From Breviolum minutum Mf 1.05b.01 (taxonomy: Eukaryota > Sar > Dinophyceae > Suessiales > Symbiodiniaceae): a stretch of 64,000 nucleotides of DNA. The notes beneath the pieces are model-generated. The model did not search any database, was not told the origin of the DNA, and saw nothing but the letters and a program-made list of their open reading frames with translations. Positions 12,071-24,076 of the stretch are shown piece by piece. The stretch lies in the NCBI GenBank assembly GCA_000507305.1, contig DF241183.1, forward strand, positions 22,709 to 86,708. The letters are read 5' to 3'. Numbering within the stretch: the first letter of the stretch is position 1; every line of letters starts with the position of its first letter. The position numbers and the translations under genes are program-made.

Positions 12071-15000
12071 TCACTCCACTGGCAGTTCACCGCAATCCTT
12101 GGGAAAACATGGGAAGAGGAAGAGGGTTGAAAAGGACGGTGCCTTCATTTTGGGCAGGTGAAGGGACACGAATCTCCAGCAATACTTGGGACATTTGTCT
12201 GTTCTGATGACCATGATAGTGCTGATAATACTGATAATGCTGATAGCTGATAGCTGATAATGCTGATGATGTTGATACAACATGATGCAACCATTGCATG
12301 GCCTCAAATCGTGTTTAAACACATATTGTGATTCCACCCCTTCCCCCTCACCATCTCCGGCACCTCGATGACACAGGCCTTCTTTGGCGGAGTGCTGTTC
12401 TGCGCCTCGATTTTCTTCACCACATCCATCCCTGACCAGGCGTAGAAACTCAAATAGTATATGTGACAAATGGAAAGTAGACTTCAAGCAAACGTGATCA
12501 GGATCCTCACAGTAACATAGTCGCAATATCTATCAACATTGATGTAGAAACTGTATATCTGGACCTCATAATGACCTCAGCACAATGTTCGTCATTACTG
12601 CGTCAATGGTGTTCAAATGTGTTCAAAACATGAACAGTTTCTGGCCGCCTACCAAGAGATGCGAACGGCGAACACCACAACTTGTGTCCGAAACCGTCCG
12701 CAAAGTTGGTCGGAAGGTCAAGCATAGAATCATGAGAAACCACTAACCACTAGAAAAAGCCAAATCAAGCAGTCTGTGATGTAACTTCGGCAAATGTCCC
12801 GCCTTCAACCACACTTCCAAAAACCACGTGTTTGCCATCCAAATGGGGCGTAGGCACCGTGCAAATGAAGAACTGGCTACCATTCCTTGGGGCCAGCTGC
12901 TGCAGAGATTGAATTTTGGCAGCAACACTTTTGTAGACTGGAACATGTTGGTCAAAGGTTACACTCTATTTATTCTGCCACTTGAGGGTGGATTTCTTTC
13001 CATTTGAATGCATCCAGCTACTGTCACCTCAAAAGGATTCAAAAGGCATCAAAAAAGGACACTCCCGCAAACGTAGAAACCAAATGAAACCAACATGTGC
13101 TTTGCTTTTGTTGTTGGTGCACTTTAAATAAGAATCAGCCGTGCCAGTGAATTCCAAAACAAACTACACGGAATTTCAAATAAATCTCCTTTATTAATCA
13201 TCTGCAGCAACCCTGACCCTGAGCCATAAACATCCATAAACTGATGCCGAGAAGGATCGTGTTGGGTCCAGCGTTGGCCATGGACAAGATTCCAGGACCG
13301 GTGTGTTTCAGCTTGAAATTCTCATCTGGAAACTTTGCACCATAGATGGACTTGCCACCTCGGCAAACAGTGATGTCATCGCAGTGAAGATCAAAGCAGG
13401 CAAAGCAACTGCGTACACAACAAATCAGCTGGATTTACTCAACTCAATAATTTTGTTGCACCCACCTGCACACTCAAGACTCCTAGACAATCCCCGGAAG
13501 TAATCGATCAGCAATACAGAGATCGAGTCTCCAGCCAGTGCCATTCCCACGTGTGAAATCACCTCCTGCAACATGCGCATCCGACGGCAAAAGAAGCGTT
13601 GTATGCCCACCAGATCATGAATTCATCATTTGAGCAGCGCAGAAAGAAAAAAGTACATAGAGCGCACCTTGGATCATGAAGTCCTTGATGACCCTGCGGT
13701 CATTGGAACCATGAGGGTCCCAAAAAAACTACCAATTGTTGCTCGTATAAATATGGGTGTGGTGATGTGTGGTCCCAATTCTTGTATCATCTTCTATCCA
13801 CACTTAGGAATACAGCACTTAATAAACTTCAACTCAAACTCCCTTCCCTGTCGGAGTTCAGACTGTCAGAGATGTTCAAGGGCATCAGGCGGCATCAGTC
13901 TATGTAGATATATCCAGGGGAGCATGTGATGTCCACAAACAGCATCTATATACAAACACTGCTAGGCTGCGCATGTAAACAAACTAACCAGGGGGAATAT
14001 CAGCACAGTGGGCCGCATGATTCCACGGCAACAAGACCGCGTGATTTCACTGCAGTAATCATAAACACATTGCTATTTGGTTCCCCCCCACCCTTCCCTC
14101 CCAAATCTATTCACGGAAACTTTTTCGGTCATCCTTTCCCTTCAGGTTTTTCAATTCCCTAATGTCCTGAGCCTCCCTGTTTTTTTCCGGCCCCCCTCGG
14201 AAAAGTACCTGTGAAAAGCAGAGCCCTTGAAACCAAAACCTTGCTCACCAGTGCACAGCCTGGCGGTGTTGAAGTGGATTCCGCCCAAAGTCATGGTTAT
14301 TAAATTCATCCATGGGTCATGAAACCGCTGCTACCAAGGATGATCAAACTTGATCAGGGATCCGGATCCCACTTCACAAAGGGTCAAAAGTGCCAGTTCC
14401 AGTAGATTATTTCATTAAGTTCCCCTCATAGATGATGTCCAGTCACCTAGCAATTAGGGATCTACCTATGATACCGGTCTTTCAGTCTTTCAAGTGTTCT
14501 CTGGCACTGCATGTAATAAGCACCTGCTTTCTGATGGATTCGAACTCTTCAAAATCATTCACTATCCACATCTGTTGTTGAACTCGTCATGACCTTGATA
14601 GAGAAACTCCTGCATCACTTGGGATCATTCAAACCCTTTGAATGGAGCACCGCACCAACTGGTCAGCCAAATGGCATCAACCGTATCTTTTTTAATTCAG
14701 TGATGGCCTAGGTCCATTGAATGGGTCCATTCATTCGATGAAGCTGCATCTGCTCGATCTATTGTGAGTGCACTTTGATCTTCATCTATGCACAAACATC
14801 TGCATCTCCAAACAAAAACCGTGGAGAAGATATCTGAAATTCATTATAGAACATCTACAACGCAAATATGTAGAAATTTGTATACGTCAGGGTACAAGTA
14901 GATGGCATGGCACAGTCACATGTATGGTTTTTTTCGCTCTGTGCTAACCTACTCTGGGACCAACTCCAAACCGCCTTTGGGGATCCGCACGCACGGAAGT

Positions 15001-15306
15001 TCTCCGCCGTCTTCGGGACGGTGTCACCGTAGAGGCCCATGACGATGCGACCAGCCTTGGAAGAAAACAGGGAAAATCTCAACAGTTTCATCTCATGTTC
15101 ATCTCATTGTCATAAAATGCCTTGAAATGATATGAAAATAATACGACATGAACATTTCATCTCATTTTGTCCTTCTAATGGTGGACTGTTTTTGGATGGG
15201 TTAAATGTTTCCAGAATCCACTTTCCTCTGCAATCTCTAACATTGAAAGGGTTGATCTTACATCCTGCGTGAAGGTCAAAAAGACATGATTTTCAAAACA
15301 TGTCAA
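12071..15306 (-). CDS. Cyclophilin-type peptidyl-prolyl cis-trans isomerase
   Basis: Nine exons: 15306-15262, 15055-14991, 14259-14209, 13693-13668, 13565-13536, 13358-13259, 12885-12803, 12431-12352, 12097-12071. All phases agree and exon lengths match codon counts. The product isomerises Xaa-Pro bonds. Family landmarks in order: [83 protein letters not shown]. The catalytic Arg (FHR), the Phe and Gln of DFMIQGG, Gln-Phe-Phe, Leu and His are present. The position that is Trp in human CypA is His (PTPHLDGK), which in the family usually weakens cyclosporin binding. The C-terminus is DCGELPVE then TGA. Exons of 26, 27 and 30 nt occur. One intron is GA-AG (donor at 13258) and two are GC-AG. The N-terminal exon (VFLTFTQD) is less certain and a start or leader exon upstream, within 15307-15746, was not found. 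Confidence 0.88.
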
Positions 15307-15746
15307 CTGCTCACCGGAAAACAAATGGAGATTCTTGGTAAATGACTGCTTTACTAGACTTCATTCCAATCCAAATCTTCCAATCGAATCAGTTTGTCAA
15401 TCGCAAAGGCGCCTTCTCAGAGCCAATCGACATGTCAAAAAAGACTTTGCTAGTCACCTGGGAAAAGCCAATTGAGTCTGGAAAATTTATGGGTGCACCT
15501 GGGGATCTCTGCATATTGGCTTCATACCATGTACACAACCTATAATTGATTATTGCCACCTTGTATTATATATGCTTCTTGTGCATGTCCACGACATGCA
15601 ACTCGAGTTGTATGTGTACAAAGGGTCAATTGCTACAACTAATCCTACATTGCAGTTGCATTGTATTTAACTAAAAACAAGTATAATATAGGCACAGCAT
15701 ATCTCGAAGTCCCTACGCTCCCGTCACTTAAGATGTGGTTGAACTC
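15307..15746. other. Spacer; missing cyclophilin 5' end expected here
   Basis: About 440 nt between the first cyclophilin exon I can place and the stop of the upstream gene. The start codon of the cyclophilin should lie here. I see no convincing ATG exon. Confidence 0.4.
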
Positions 15747-17807
15747 TACTCAGCTGTCTGCCTTGGCATCTGCAGCAAAATGCCGACGTCCTGCAGCCTG
15801 CGTTCGTTGAGGGAGATGACACCGGGGTGAAGCCAAATAGCTGAAAGCTCCACACCACCGTGCAATGAAAGCAGCAAACGGCAACAGTGTCTATCTTGGC
15901 CTACCTCCATCTTCATATTCTGAGAACAAGTCAATTACAGCCTAATCACATTGTGTGAATTGATCTGGTCCATCCGGGAACAGTTCAACTGCAATACACT
16001 TGCACCCAACTCAAACACGTCGGGAAATAATGTAAAAATATATATATATATAACATCATAAATCATAAATTGGATTCCCCCGTGTTTCAACAAATTTAAA
16101 TGGGAGTCGCGTCACCTGTCTCATGTTGAAAAGTCTCGTCTCTGGTGTTTGAGTGACCTTCAACTCCAACTGGGAAGCCACGCTAAGGCACATCTGCGCG
16201 CAGGAAACATGGCCATTGCCTTGATATTTGCGGATTGGAAAGCATGTCACATGAGAAACCTGATCTCATGGTGTTACAACATGAGAAACCCTTGCAACCA
16301 CAAAGGGTGCCATGGTGAAGCTATACAAAGATAGGAACCGGTAATGGAACCACTCACCCTGTCCGGGATGTGCCACACAACGACAACAAGAAGACAGAAA
16401 CCGTTGCAATGGAGGCCTTTGAAGCCAGTTTAGATTAGATCCGTTCAGGAGACCCATTCCAGGCAATTAGTTGCTGGCTTTCCAACCAAATGCACAAGAG
16501 CATAATTTTTGCAGAATATGAAAGTCATCTTGTGGAAACTTCTTTCGTGGACACTACAAACAGTGGTGGAATGCCATTGACGGCCACGGGGCATTGAGGC
16601 TCTGGCAAAACTGGGTCCAAATCCAAAAGTACCCTCAAAATCTGTCCGGGTCTATCACCCGGGCCGAATACAGCTAGAAATCAATGTCTTGATCCAAAAA
16701 AGTAGCGAGCAATAATAGCATAGCAGGTATATGCAGTTGCAAAACATTCAAGATCATGTCCAGCTCTTTAAGATCACATGAAACCGTTCCTTGAGAAGAC
16801 CTTGCGACAAAAAGGAACGGACCTTGGTGAAGGTCTTAGCAGCAGGCCTATTGTTGGTCTTCAGAGACAAGCGGGCTGCCATCTGCCACACATATTCCAT
16901 GAGTATCCACAAATTTTTATATCTGTTTCAAAAAGTGCTTGTGACATGTTTCAACAAAGTAGTCTCTCCCTTTGTCTTTTCACTGTTCGAGCAAATTGCA
17001 GGCAACTTGCTATTCAGTACATCGCATGAAATAAACCCTACACTTCACGCAACTTTAAGCAGCTGGCATCAACCCCCCTTCACCTGTACGCCCCCCTTTT
17101 TCCGTCCGGACATCCATCTGTTACCAACAGCCGTTTCGAGGTTTCCAGTCGATGGCCCAATGTGGTGACTCTCAGAAGATATGCACCATGTCCTTAGTTT
17201 CATCACTACAATTCAACCGTGACCCTCAAAATGATTGATGTGTCAAGTACCAACTGGTGGATTCATTCTGCTCATAGATGTGGTGTATCGCGAGTCCCAA
17301 ATATTCCCAAAATTATGCCATTGACCTGGTTTCTCTGGAACATCACAATATGATAGATTGTTTCGATGTTTAGTGTCATCATGAAATCAGGCAATCAGAA
17401 TTCCCTGTTTTTTGGGTCTGTAACTGGACTTTCTTCACATACATCCGATGTATTATCGACCAGCTTCGAAAGACAAGGTCCAAAAGAGAATGAATGATAG
17501 AAGCCCACCACCAAACCTCAGAGCGAAGGCCGGCTGATGGGTTAGCATCCGGAAAACTCCCATGACTAAGACCTTTGAAACATACTGTAGATGTCAGTAG
17601 ATAATAAACAAAACAGAATAGCCTGAGCGCATCAAGTTTAAACTTTACATAATTTAACCCTTCTTCTCCTCTGGAAGTGCCCCCTTATACCGCATCTCGC
17701 AAATGCAGCTCAGGCTTAGGACAAAACTGACTCACGAAGAGATCGCGGCTCTTCGGGAAGTGCCTGCGGTCGAGCAAGCTGTCTCTCTGTACACTCTTTG
17801 TCTCCAT
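15747..17807 (-). CDS. Multi-exon unknown gene
   Basis: Phase-consistent exons: 17807-17736 (METKSVQRDSLLDRRH), 17572-17517 (VLVMGVFRMLTHQPAFAL), 17170-17125 (VTTLGHRLETSKRLL), 16882-16823 (MAARLSLKTNNRPAAKTF), 16641-16558 (LLDLDPVLPEPQCP), a small exon near 16410-16430, 16193-16116 (MCLSVASQLELKVTQTPETR), and a last exon ending at TAG 15747 (LQDVGILLQMPRQTAE). The N-terminal part is basic. The join around 16360-16430 is unresolved because two phases compete. The true start is unclear: ATG at 17807 follows an acceptor-like TTGGACAG, and an open segment at 18003-18180 could lie upstream. No family recognised. Confidence 0.5.
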
Positions 17808-18651
17808 CTGTCCAAAATGTACATGCGAATTCTATGGACTTTACATTTTACGAAAGAATGCCTGCTCTGAATTTAGAATGCATCACAAGATTGTGAGACT
17901 CAAGACATGTCACGTCATGTCAACTAATGACCCGTAAACTTAACACTCCCATACATATTCACAAATTTCTCACAGCCTTAGCACTGGAAATCCTTTAATT
18001 CCATGCGTATTTTTGGGGCTGAGGCCCTGTCAACGCAAGCGCATGGCCTAGTGATCTCGAATCCCATCTTGGCTGAGATCATCAAGGAATGGATCAGTGT
18101 CACAACGATGAAGACAGCTACTCCTGGGAGTCTCGTGGAAAGAAGTTGCACCAATTTTGCTGAAATGAACACACATTGCCATGAATACATCCACAAAATA
18201 TCTGTTGCTATAATGTAATCTAATCACATAAAATGCACTGTTACATAACGAGATGTAATATCAAGAAATGTATGTCATTATGTCTATAGTTCATAATGAC
18301 AAATCATGCAGTGACGATATGTTGTAACATCTAAAACAAGTTCGTGTTCTTACAATTCAGTAAAATTAAACAATGCGGACAAACATCAAACAATAGCGAG
18401 CGCAGCCAAAATGATATCGATCTGATGTCACGTCACTACAATATGATCTAATTCCTATAATGATATATAATGATACGGTATGTATTAAATTGTATTAATA
18501 TGTGGATTAAAGTAAATAATGAATGCACTATAATTAGTATATTATATAGTAGTTATATATAATCATGAAAGAATCAAGGTACAGTATATCATGAAAGCAC
18601 ATGGAATCGCTGCAAAACGCTCTTTTTCCAATGAAAACATCCAGCATGTTG

Positions 18652-20097
18652 CTAGACCCTTTCATGGCCAGCTTGCAGCAGTTGCTCCAACCCAACGACA
18701 TACCTGGAACTGCACCCAGAACAGCGCTGTCGCCTGTGGAAACCTTCGAACGGACAAGTTTCAAGCTTTTGGCATACAAAGGGACAACTGGGGCAAAGAA
18801 GTGCGGGACAAAAAAGGAATATAGGAAATCAATGGAAAACATATTAATAGTAGTAGAACTATTCAAGAAACGAAGTTTAAACCAATGAGAAGTCCTAAAA
18901 ATCCTCATACATCAAACAGAGTCTAAGGGTTAAACTTAACAAAACATCGAAACGTGCTCACTCAAGATTCAAAGCCAACATCTTACAGAATACTAAAGCC
19001 AAGGCACTAACACTGTCCTCCATCTTTCTTTTCTGGCGTACTTTAGGGTTTCAACAAAGTCGCTGTCATCAGATATGATGCACACAGTCCCGCGCGATGC
19101 CCGGGACTTTGGATCGTTGATCTGCAAGGCATGGTGTGTGAGGGGACGACCAAGTACAGAATGAAATTTTGATCCCGACATCGTAGAAGTCTGAAATGAG
19201 TCATTCTGAAATGTTCTAAATCTTACTATAATGGATTCATCTGTAAGTCGTTTCAAAGACTCTCCCAACGCATCCATGTTGCCATGACAACTCTCCAATC
19301 CAGACACAACCTGGCCCCAATCCCTCAAAAGAAAATTGGCATCATGGCATCAACCAAGTTGAGAATTTCCAAGTATTTCAAGCAACGAAAACCTATGAAA
19401 ACTGTTACAGAATCCCCAGCCTTTTGAAGCACATCCTTATGCAGTTTCTTGTCCACGCTTTCAGGAGTGTTCGGAAGTACACAAAGCTCCGCATCGAAAG
19501 ATGCTAGGTGTCCCTTCAAATCGTACAGGAGCGCGCCTCCTGGGTCGAATTAGTCATCAGTCTTTCTGTTGCAATAACTCAACAAATCACTTTTGCTTGA
19601 TAATCTTAAATGACATGTGTCATGTGTTTTCCAGTGTGTGTTGTTGATGCCCACTAATCCCCACCTCAATGTTCCAGCAGAAAAAAAAACAGAAGCTCTT
19701 CCGGGAATCCACCCAACCCAAGGAACTCCACCTGCGACACCCTGCGCCAAAATTCCAGCGCCAGTGGCCCAAGCACGAAGTGATCTTAAAGCTGCTCTGG
19801 GCAGCAGCACTGGCAAGGCATCTTGTGGTCCTCGACCTTTGTGATATGCTGAAACATAGCCATTGATCAACACCTGGTGATTCTCCTTCTTAAATGATGT
19901 TAATTGCTGAATTCTGTTCTTCAACCGTTGAAAAGAGATCCACAGATTAACCTTTGAAGAGAACAGTTTAGGATTTTTTGCTTTTCCTTGACAGGCCCCT
20001 TGTTAACGGAAGGATTCTGTTTTTTTTTGATCCGGGGAAGATGGTGGTGTGTTTTGATCCAACGAACAACACATTTAGGAGCACCAACCCGGCTCAT
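18652..20097 (-). CDS. NYN/PIN-like domain protein with Cys-rich tail
   Basis: Exons 20097-20064 (ATG, MSRVGAPKCVV), 19784-19713 (FVLGPLALEFWRRVSQVEFL), 19539-19421 (LYDLKGHLASFDAELCVLP), 19121-19012 and 18787-18652 sum to 471 nt, 157 codons, with matching phases. The NYN fold is a PIN-like RNase domain built on acidic residues. Seen here are LPNTPESVDKKLHKDVL (compare the K-x-VD...D segment of the family) and VCIISDDSDFVETLKYARK, the usual S-G/D-DSDF motif followed by R-TV. The tail has six Cys in CPFVC, TCPF and RCSGC, possibly metal binding. In the last exon a canonical GTATGT donor at 18703 offers an alternative end, and a second open frame exists. I infer an RNA-related nuclease role from the domain only. 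The region N-terminal to the domain looks short for a full NYN domain. Confidence 0.6.
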
Positions 20098-20246
20098 CAA
20101 ACACACTTCAGTTAGAAATGTATGTACAAATTACAGGGGCTCTAGCTAGTAGATGTTAAGCAGGAATGAAACCGCCAGCCATATCGAAACACACATTGAG
20201 CTCAAGCTGCTTCCACTCCAACCAATGAAGTTGTCATGAAAATGCT

Positions 20247-20760
20247 TCATCCAGAACCATTGACGGGTTTTCCGCCCCCAAACATCACATCATAAGTCTC
20301 ACAAGATTCAATCATTCCATCTTCCCATGCTCCCTGAAACCAGCAACATTTCTGCAAGCAAATGACGCCTAACTTCACTGAGCAAATGTGCTGCATTGTT
20401 GGGTTTTGTTGAATCGAACTCAATCTTTGGAGCATCAAAAGAGAACCTCACGAGGTCTGGAAGCCAGAGGTGTTGCATGCGTTTCCAACCCTCAAAAACA
20501 CCATGAGACCAAAGGTTGCTTGATTTGCTTGGGTGTTGAAGTTTGCAAAGCCAGATACAGTATGTTTGAAGTATTATGTTCCTTTGAATTCCCTTTCAAC
20601 ATCCAGCAAGGGAAAGGAATCGCAATGGACATGGCCCCCCAGAGTCCAAAGTCCCAGAGTGCCTCTGGTCCAGGTCCAGCATTGATCCATCGGCGTTTGC
20701 CAAGAACAATGAGTCCTGTGTGTGGAAATTTGAGTAAAGTCCTCAGGCATCGGGATGAGA
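20247..20760 (-). CDS. Unknown gene, last exons
   Basis: The last exon 20351-20247 (35 codons with TGA) reads KCCWFQGAWEDGMIESCETY then FGGGKPVNGSG, after acceptor CTTGCAG. An upstream exon starts at 20715 after CACACAG and reads GKRRWINAGPGPEALWDF then a hydrophobic run WGAMSIAIPFPCW. The join between them is not settled, and 5' exons between 20.8 and 22.2 kb were not identified. A duplicated GAAGCCTCCAGC motif near 21172-21235 may be repeat rather than coding. No family recognised. Confidence 0.4.
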
Positions 20761-21980
20761 AAATTGAGAAGATTTCCGCTCCAACTCAATCTTGAAATGG
20801 TGTATGGAAAATCATATGAAAATAATAAGACATAGATAATAGAATGGAAAAGCATAGACTGGACATGTGATCCGCGTCAAGTCGACTGGCGAATTGGCAT
20901 TCCACCTCAACGTGTTATCTACAGTATCTCCTGTGAACATACAATGCAATAGGGTTAGGTGCTACAATCCTGGACCATGAGCGGAGTCTCAAAACCAAAA
21001 AGTCGAAATACCATCCCTCAAAGTCGTTTTAAAACCAGCAACCTCTTAATCCAATATTGTGAATTCGAAAATTTCTATATGAAATCACCCCGGGTTCCTA
21101 CAGCCATTTGACCACCCCCCCCCCCCAAAAAAAAGGATGTTGTAAGTTCAGGGACTCATGTTGCAATGTGCTGGAGGCTTCAAACGATCGCGTAACGCGC
21201 TGGCGCAGGAACGGAGGGACAGCTGCGCTGGAGGCTTCAAGTTATCTAAGTCCCAAAACACCTTGCAGTGAAGCTGACCAGCTTCGAAAACAAACAGCTC
21301 CCTATTTACTGTCTGTAGTGTTTCGAAAACAACCCCAGGATTTCAAGAGATTGTTTAAGGTCATACCATTTAGGCACAATGATAAAGGCTGTTTAGTGCC
21401 ATGGATAAGAACCTAAGGAACAATATAAACATCCTGCACCATAGTCTGTACATGCAAATGAGAACCTTTGCATGCGATCTTTGAGCACATGACAAGTTAA
21501 CTGGAAGCCATTGTACGAGTCCGTCTTCTTCTATCAAACACCCCCCGTCCCTCTGAATTTCAGAACCGAATTGGGGTTTGTTGCTCCAATGTCCACTTGG
21601 CTATTGAATCATTTCGTGTTGAAAATATTGCGACCAAATCGAGTGGGATCAGGTCATGAATCATCACCATCGTCATGATCATCAACCTCACAACCAGCAT
21701 CATCATGACGACATATTATAGTAAAACATGATGACTATATAATTCATCTTTCATTGATAACTAATTCCAGTTTATATAATTATATATGATTCCATGAAAC
21801 CATGATCAAATCATTGTTCTCATCCTATTCCCAACTTCACCACTGCATCCATGGTACTGTCACTGGAGCATTCCGACTCACAGGTCTGTCACGCAACAAG
21901 GGTCCTGCATAGCCTGGAGCAGCTGAAGGTACACATGTGTCATGAATGTAAGGGTCTGTCTCGAAGATGAGGCTTCACAC

Positions 21981-22060
21981 TGTTGATAAAACCCTGTAAA
22001 TAATGAGATATTTGCATATTTGCCATATCAATTGGTGCAGGATTTCTTCCATCTACCGTA
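21981..22060. repeat. Short palindromic element, family A copy 2
   Basis: Carries ACCCTGTAAATAATGAGATA, CAATTGGTG and GGATTTCTTCCATC, matching the element at 2668-2766. The left end is more diverged (TGTTGATAAAACCCTG). Confidence 0.6.
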
Positions 22061-22273
22061 TGTATTGAAAAAAATATCAAGTATCCTTGAAAATGCATAG
22101 TTTCTTGGCAAACTGCTCTTTTTTGTGACCCTTCTGAAGAGTCCATCATAAATCGACATCTATAATTCATAGTTACTGCCTTGGAATTCCGACGCTATAT
22201 ACAATGCTTTATGCCAAAGAATGGACTCCTTTGAAACCGAAAGTGGAACATTAAAACTGATGAAATCACAGGA

Positions 22274-22880
22274 TTACTTGGTGCCTTTGTTGGCTTTGTT
22301 GCGCCGTGGCTGAGCTGCTGGTGGGATAGCAGTCCAACAGCATGCCCAGGAAATTCCGCCAATTAACCAACAAAGCCATGTGCGTCGCATGAGTCTACAA
22401 TCTAGCAACAGTAGAAGAATAAATTGAAGCGGACTCTTTGTGTCTCTGGAACAATGTTAACAACTTGTGATGTCGCAAATCGACTATTACTATGACATAG
22501 ATCAAGAATGCTCAAAGTCGTGCGATCTCCCTCATGTCAGTCAACCTGATTAGATGGTCGTCTTCTCATGTCACGGAAAACTATTGAATGCACTCTGTAA
22601 AACTAGTCCGATGACGCCAAGATCTATGTCAATGCTGGACGCTGCAAATCTCCAAGAACAAGTTGCCCCACAAACTATGCAATTTCATGCAGTGGATCCA
22701 CCAAATTCTATGAACATTCTGACTCATCCTTTGAACAATTTCACATGCTTCATCATCAAATGCCATGTTTCCACTTCACTCCTAGCAAGCCCTCAATCTT
22801 CAACAAGCCAGCGATGCAGCCAGCCATAACCTCACTTGGTCCACGGGTCACTGGGAGGTTTCATTTTCCGCTTGTGAGAG
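22274..22880 (-). CDS. Small membrane-type protein, last exons
   Basis: A 39-codon segment 22390-22274 runs from ATG (MRRTWLCWLIGGISWACCW) to TAA and ends in a basic tail RRNKANKGTK. The hydrophobic Trp/Cys-rich stretch suggests a membrane anchor or signal. It may be a complete tiny gene, since an acceptor-like GTAG precedes the ATG, or a terminal exon. A second open segment near 22800-22860 (VMAGCIAGLLKIEG) may be an upstream exon. Unknown family. Confidence 0.4.
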
Positions 22881-23148
22881 TTTCCTTCAAACCTGCCTAT
22901 ATGACGACTATCTGTATCAATTCATCATGTTTGAATTTATAGATACAGGGACACATGTGAATATTATTTGAACACTGTCAGATATATCATTTGAATACTT
23001 CATATCCAATGTTGCTGCCATCTGACAAAAAACCTATGCCTCTACGGCCTTCACGTACAATATGTTAGAATCATATTGATAACATTCAAGCCTGATACAC
23101 TGACTGGAACCTCAACCTTGATAATTCCTTCCCGTGAAGTCCATGCAG

Positions 23149-23973
23149 CTATTCCAAACATACATCTTGCAAACCCCAAGCTGCAAAGCTTCTTGCCCCG
23201 TACCCCCCAAAGTGCTGCCAACAAGCTCCAGCAAAGATCCGGCAGTGGCTGAGTGTCCTGGAAATCAGATTCTGTAGGTTCAGTGCATTTCCCTTAACTA
23301 ACACAGCACTCCCAAGAGTAGGATGATCTCTCAAGCCTGACATGGAAGGCTCATTGCCTTTCCCTATATACCACAAATCAAGTTTTCCCACGGAGTTTAT
23401 CAAAGTTTGTTATCCTAGAAATATGGAGAGTACCCGTACAAGACTTGCAAAGTGTCAAAAACGACTGACTGTGTATCCTATCAATTGTAATTATAGCAAA
23501 GTCGGCTGTGGTTTGCAAATGGGCAACAGCTTTCAATCAAAAGGCAACCCCAACTCCCTTGAACAAGACCACTTTGCACAAAATCAAGTCGACAAAAGTC
23601 AACCTGGGTGAAACCAAATGAGCCTAATTCGGGTGTCTTTGCCTCGCCCGTTGCGCCTCATGTTTTGCTGCAGTGCTGCCATCTGAAGGAACTCTCCCTC
23701 TTCATCCTTCTGTTGCACCTGAAAAAGCCGAGCTGAAGTCACTTTGAGTACATCCCCGATGTCGTCGTGGATGAAATGAGGTGTACGTATATATATATAT
23801 AGGTTAAATATGGTAAAATAAGATTCATGGGTAATTCAAAAGAACAAATTGAAACATATTGTAACTATAAAGCCTCGAACCTGAAATAAGTAATAGCTCT
23901 TCGGACCCTTTTTGGAGGGAAATCCCGATCCTAAAGCCACCATTTTCTTGGGAGCCTTCATAGTGCTGGACAT
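23149..23973 (-). CDS. Complete three-exon gene, 98 aa, unknown
   Basis: Exons 23973-23881 (ATG, MSSTMKAPKKMVALGSGFPS), 23718-23624 (VQQKDEEGEFLQMAALQQNM then basic RRNGRGKDTR) and 23257-23149 (SHCRIFAGACWQHFGGYGAR...QDVCLE, TAG) sum to 297 nt, 99 codons, phases 0, 2 matching. Donors are GTTCGAGG and GC (23623). Acceptors are CTTTTTCAG and ATTTCCAG. A basic N-terminus precedes a charged helix and a Gly/aromatic-rich end. A second frame in exon 1 is also open. No family recognised. Confidence 0.5.
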
Positions 23974-24076
23974 CTTGAAGTTTCGACGGACTCGCGTCCC
24001 AAGGAGATCGAGGTATGGCAAACGAAGTGAGGGAAGAAACAAACGTGACGAAAATGAGAATCTGCACAAATCAGGT

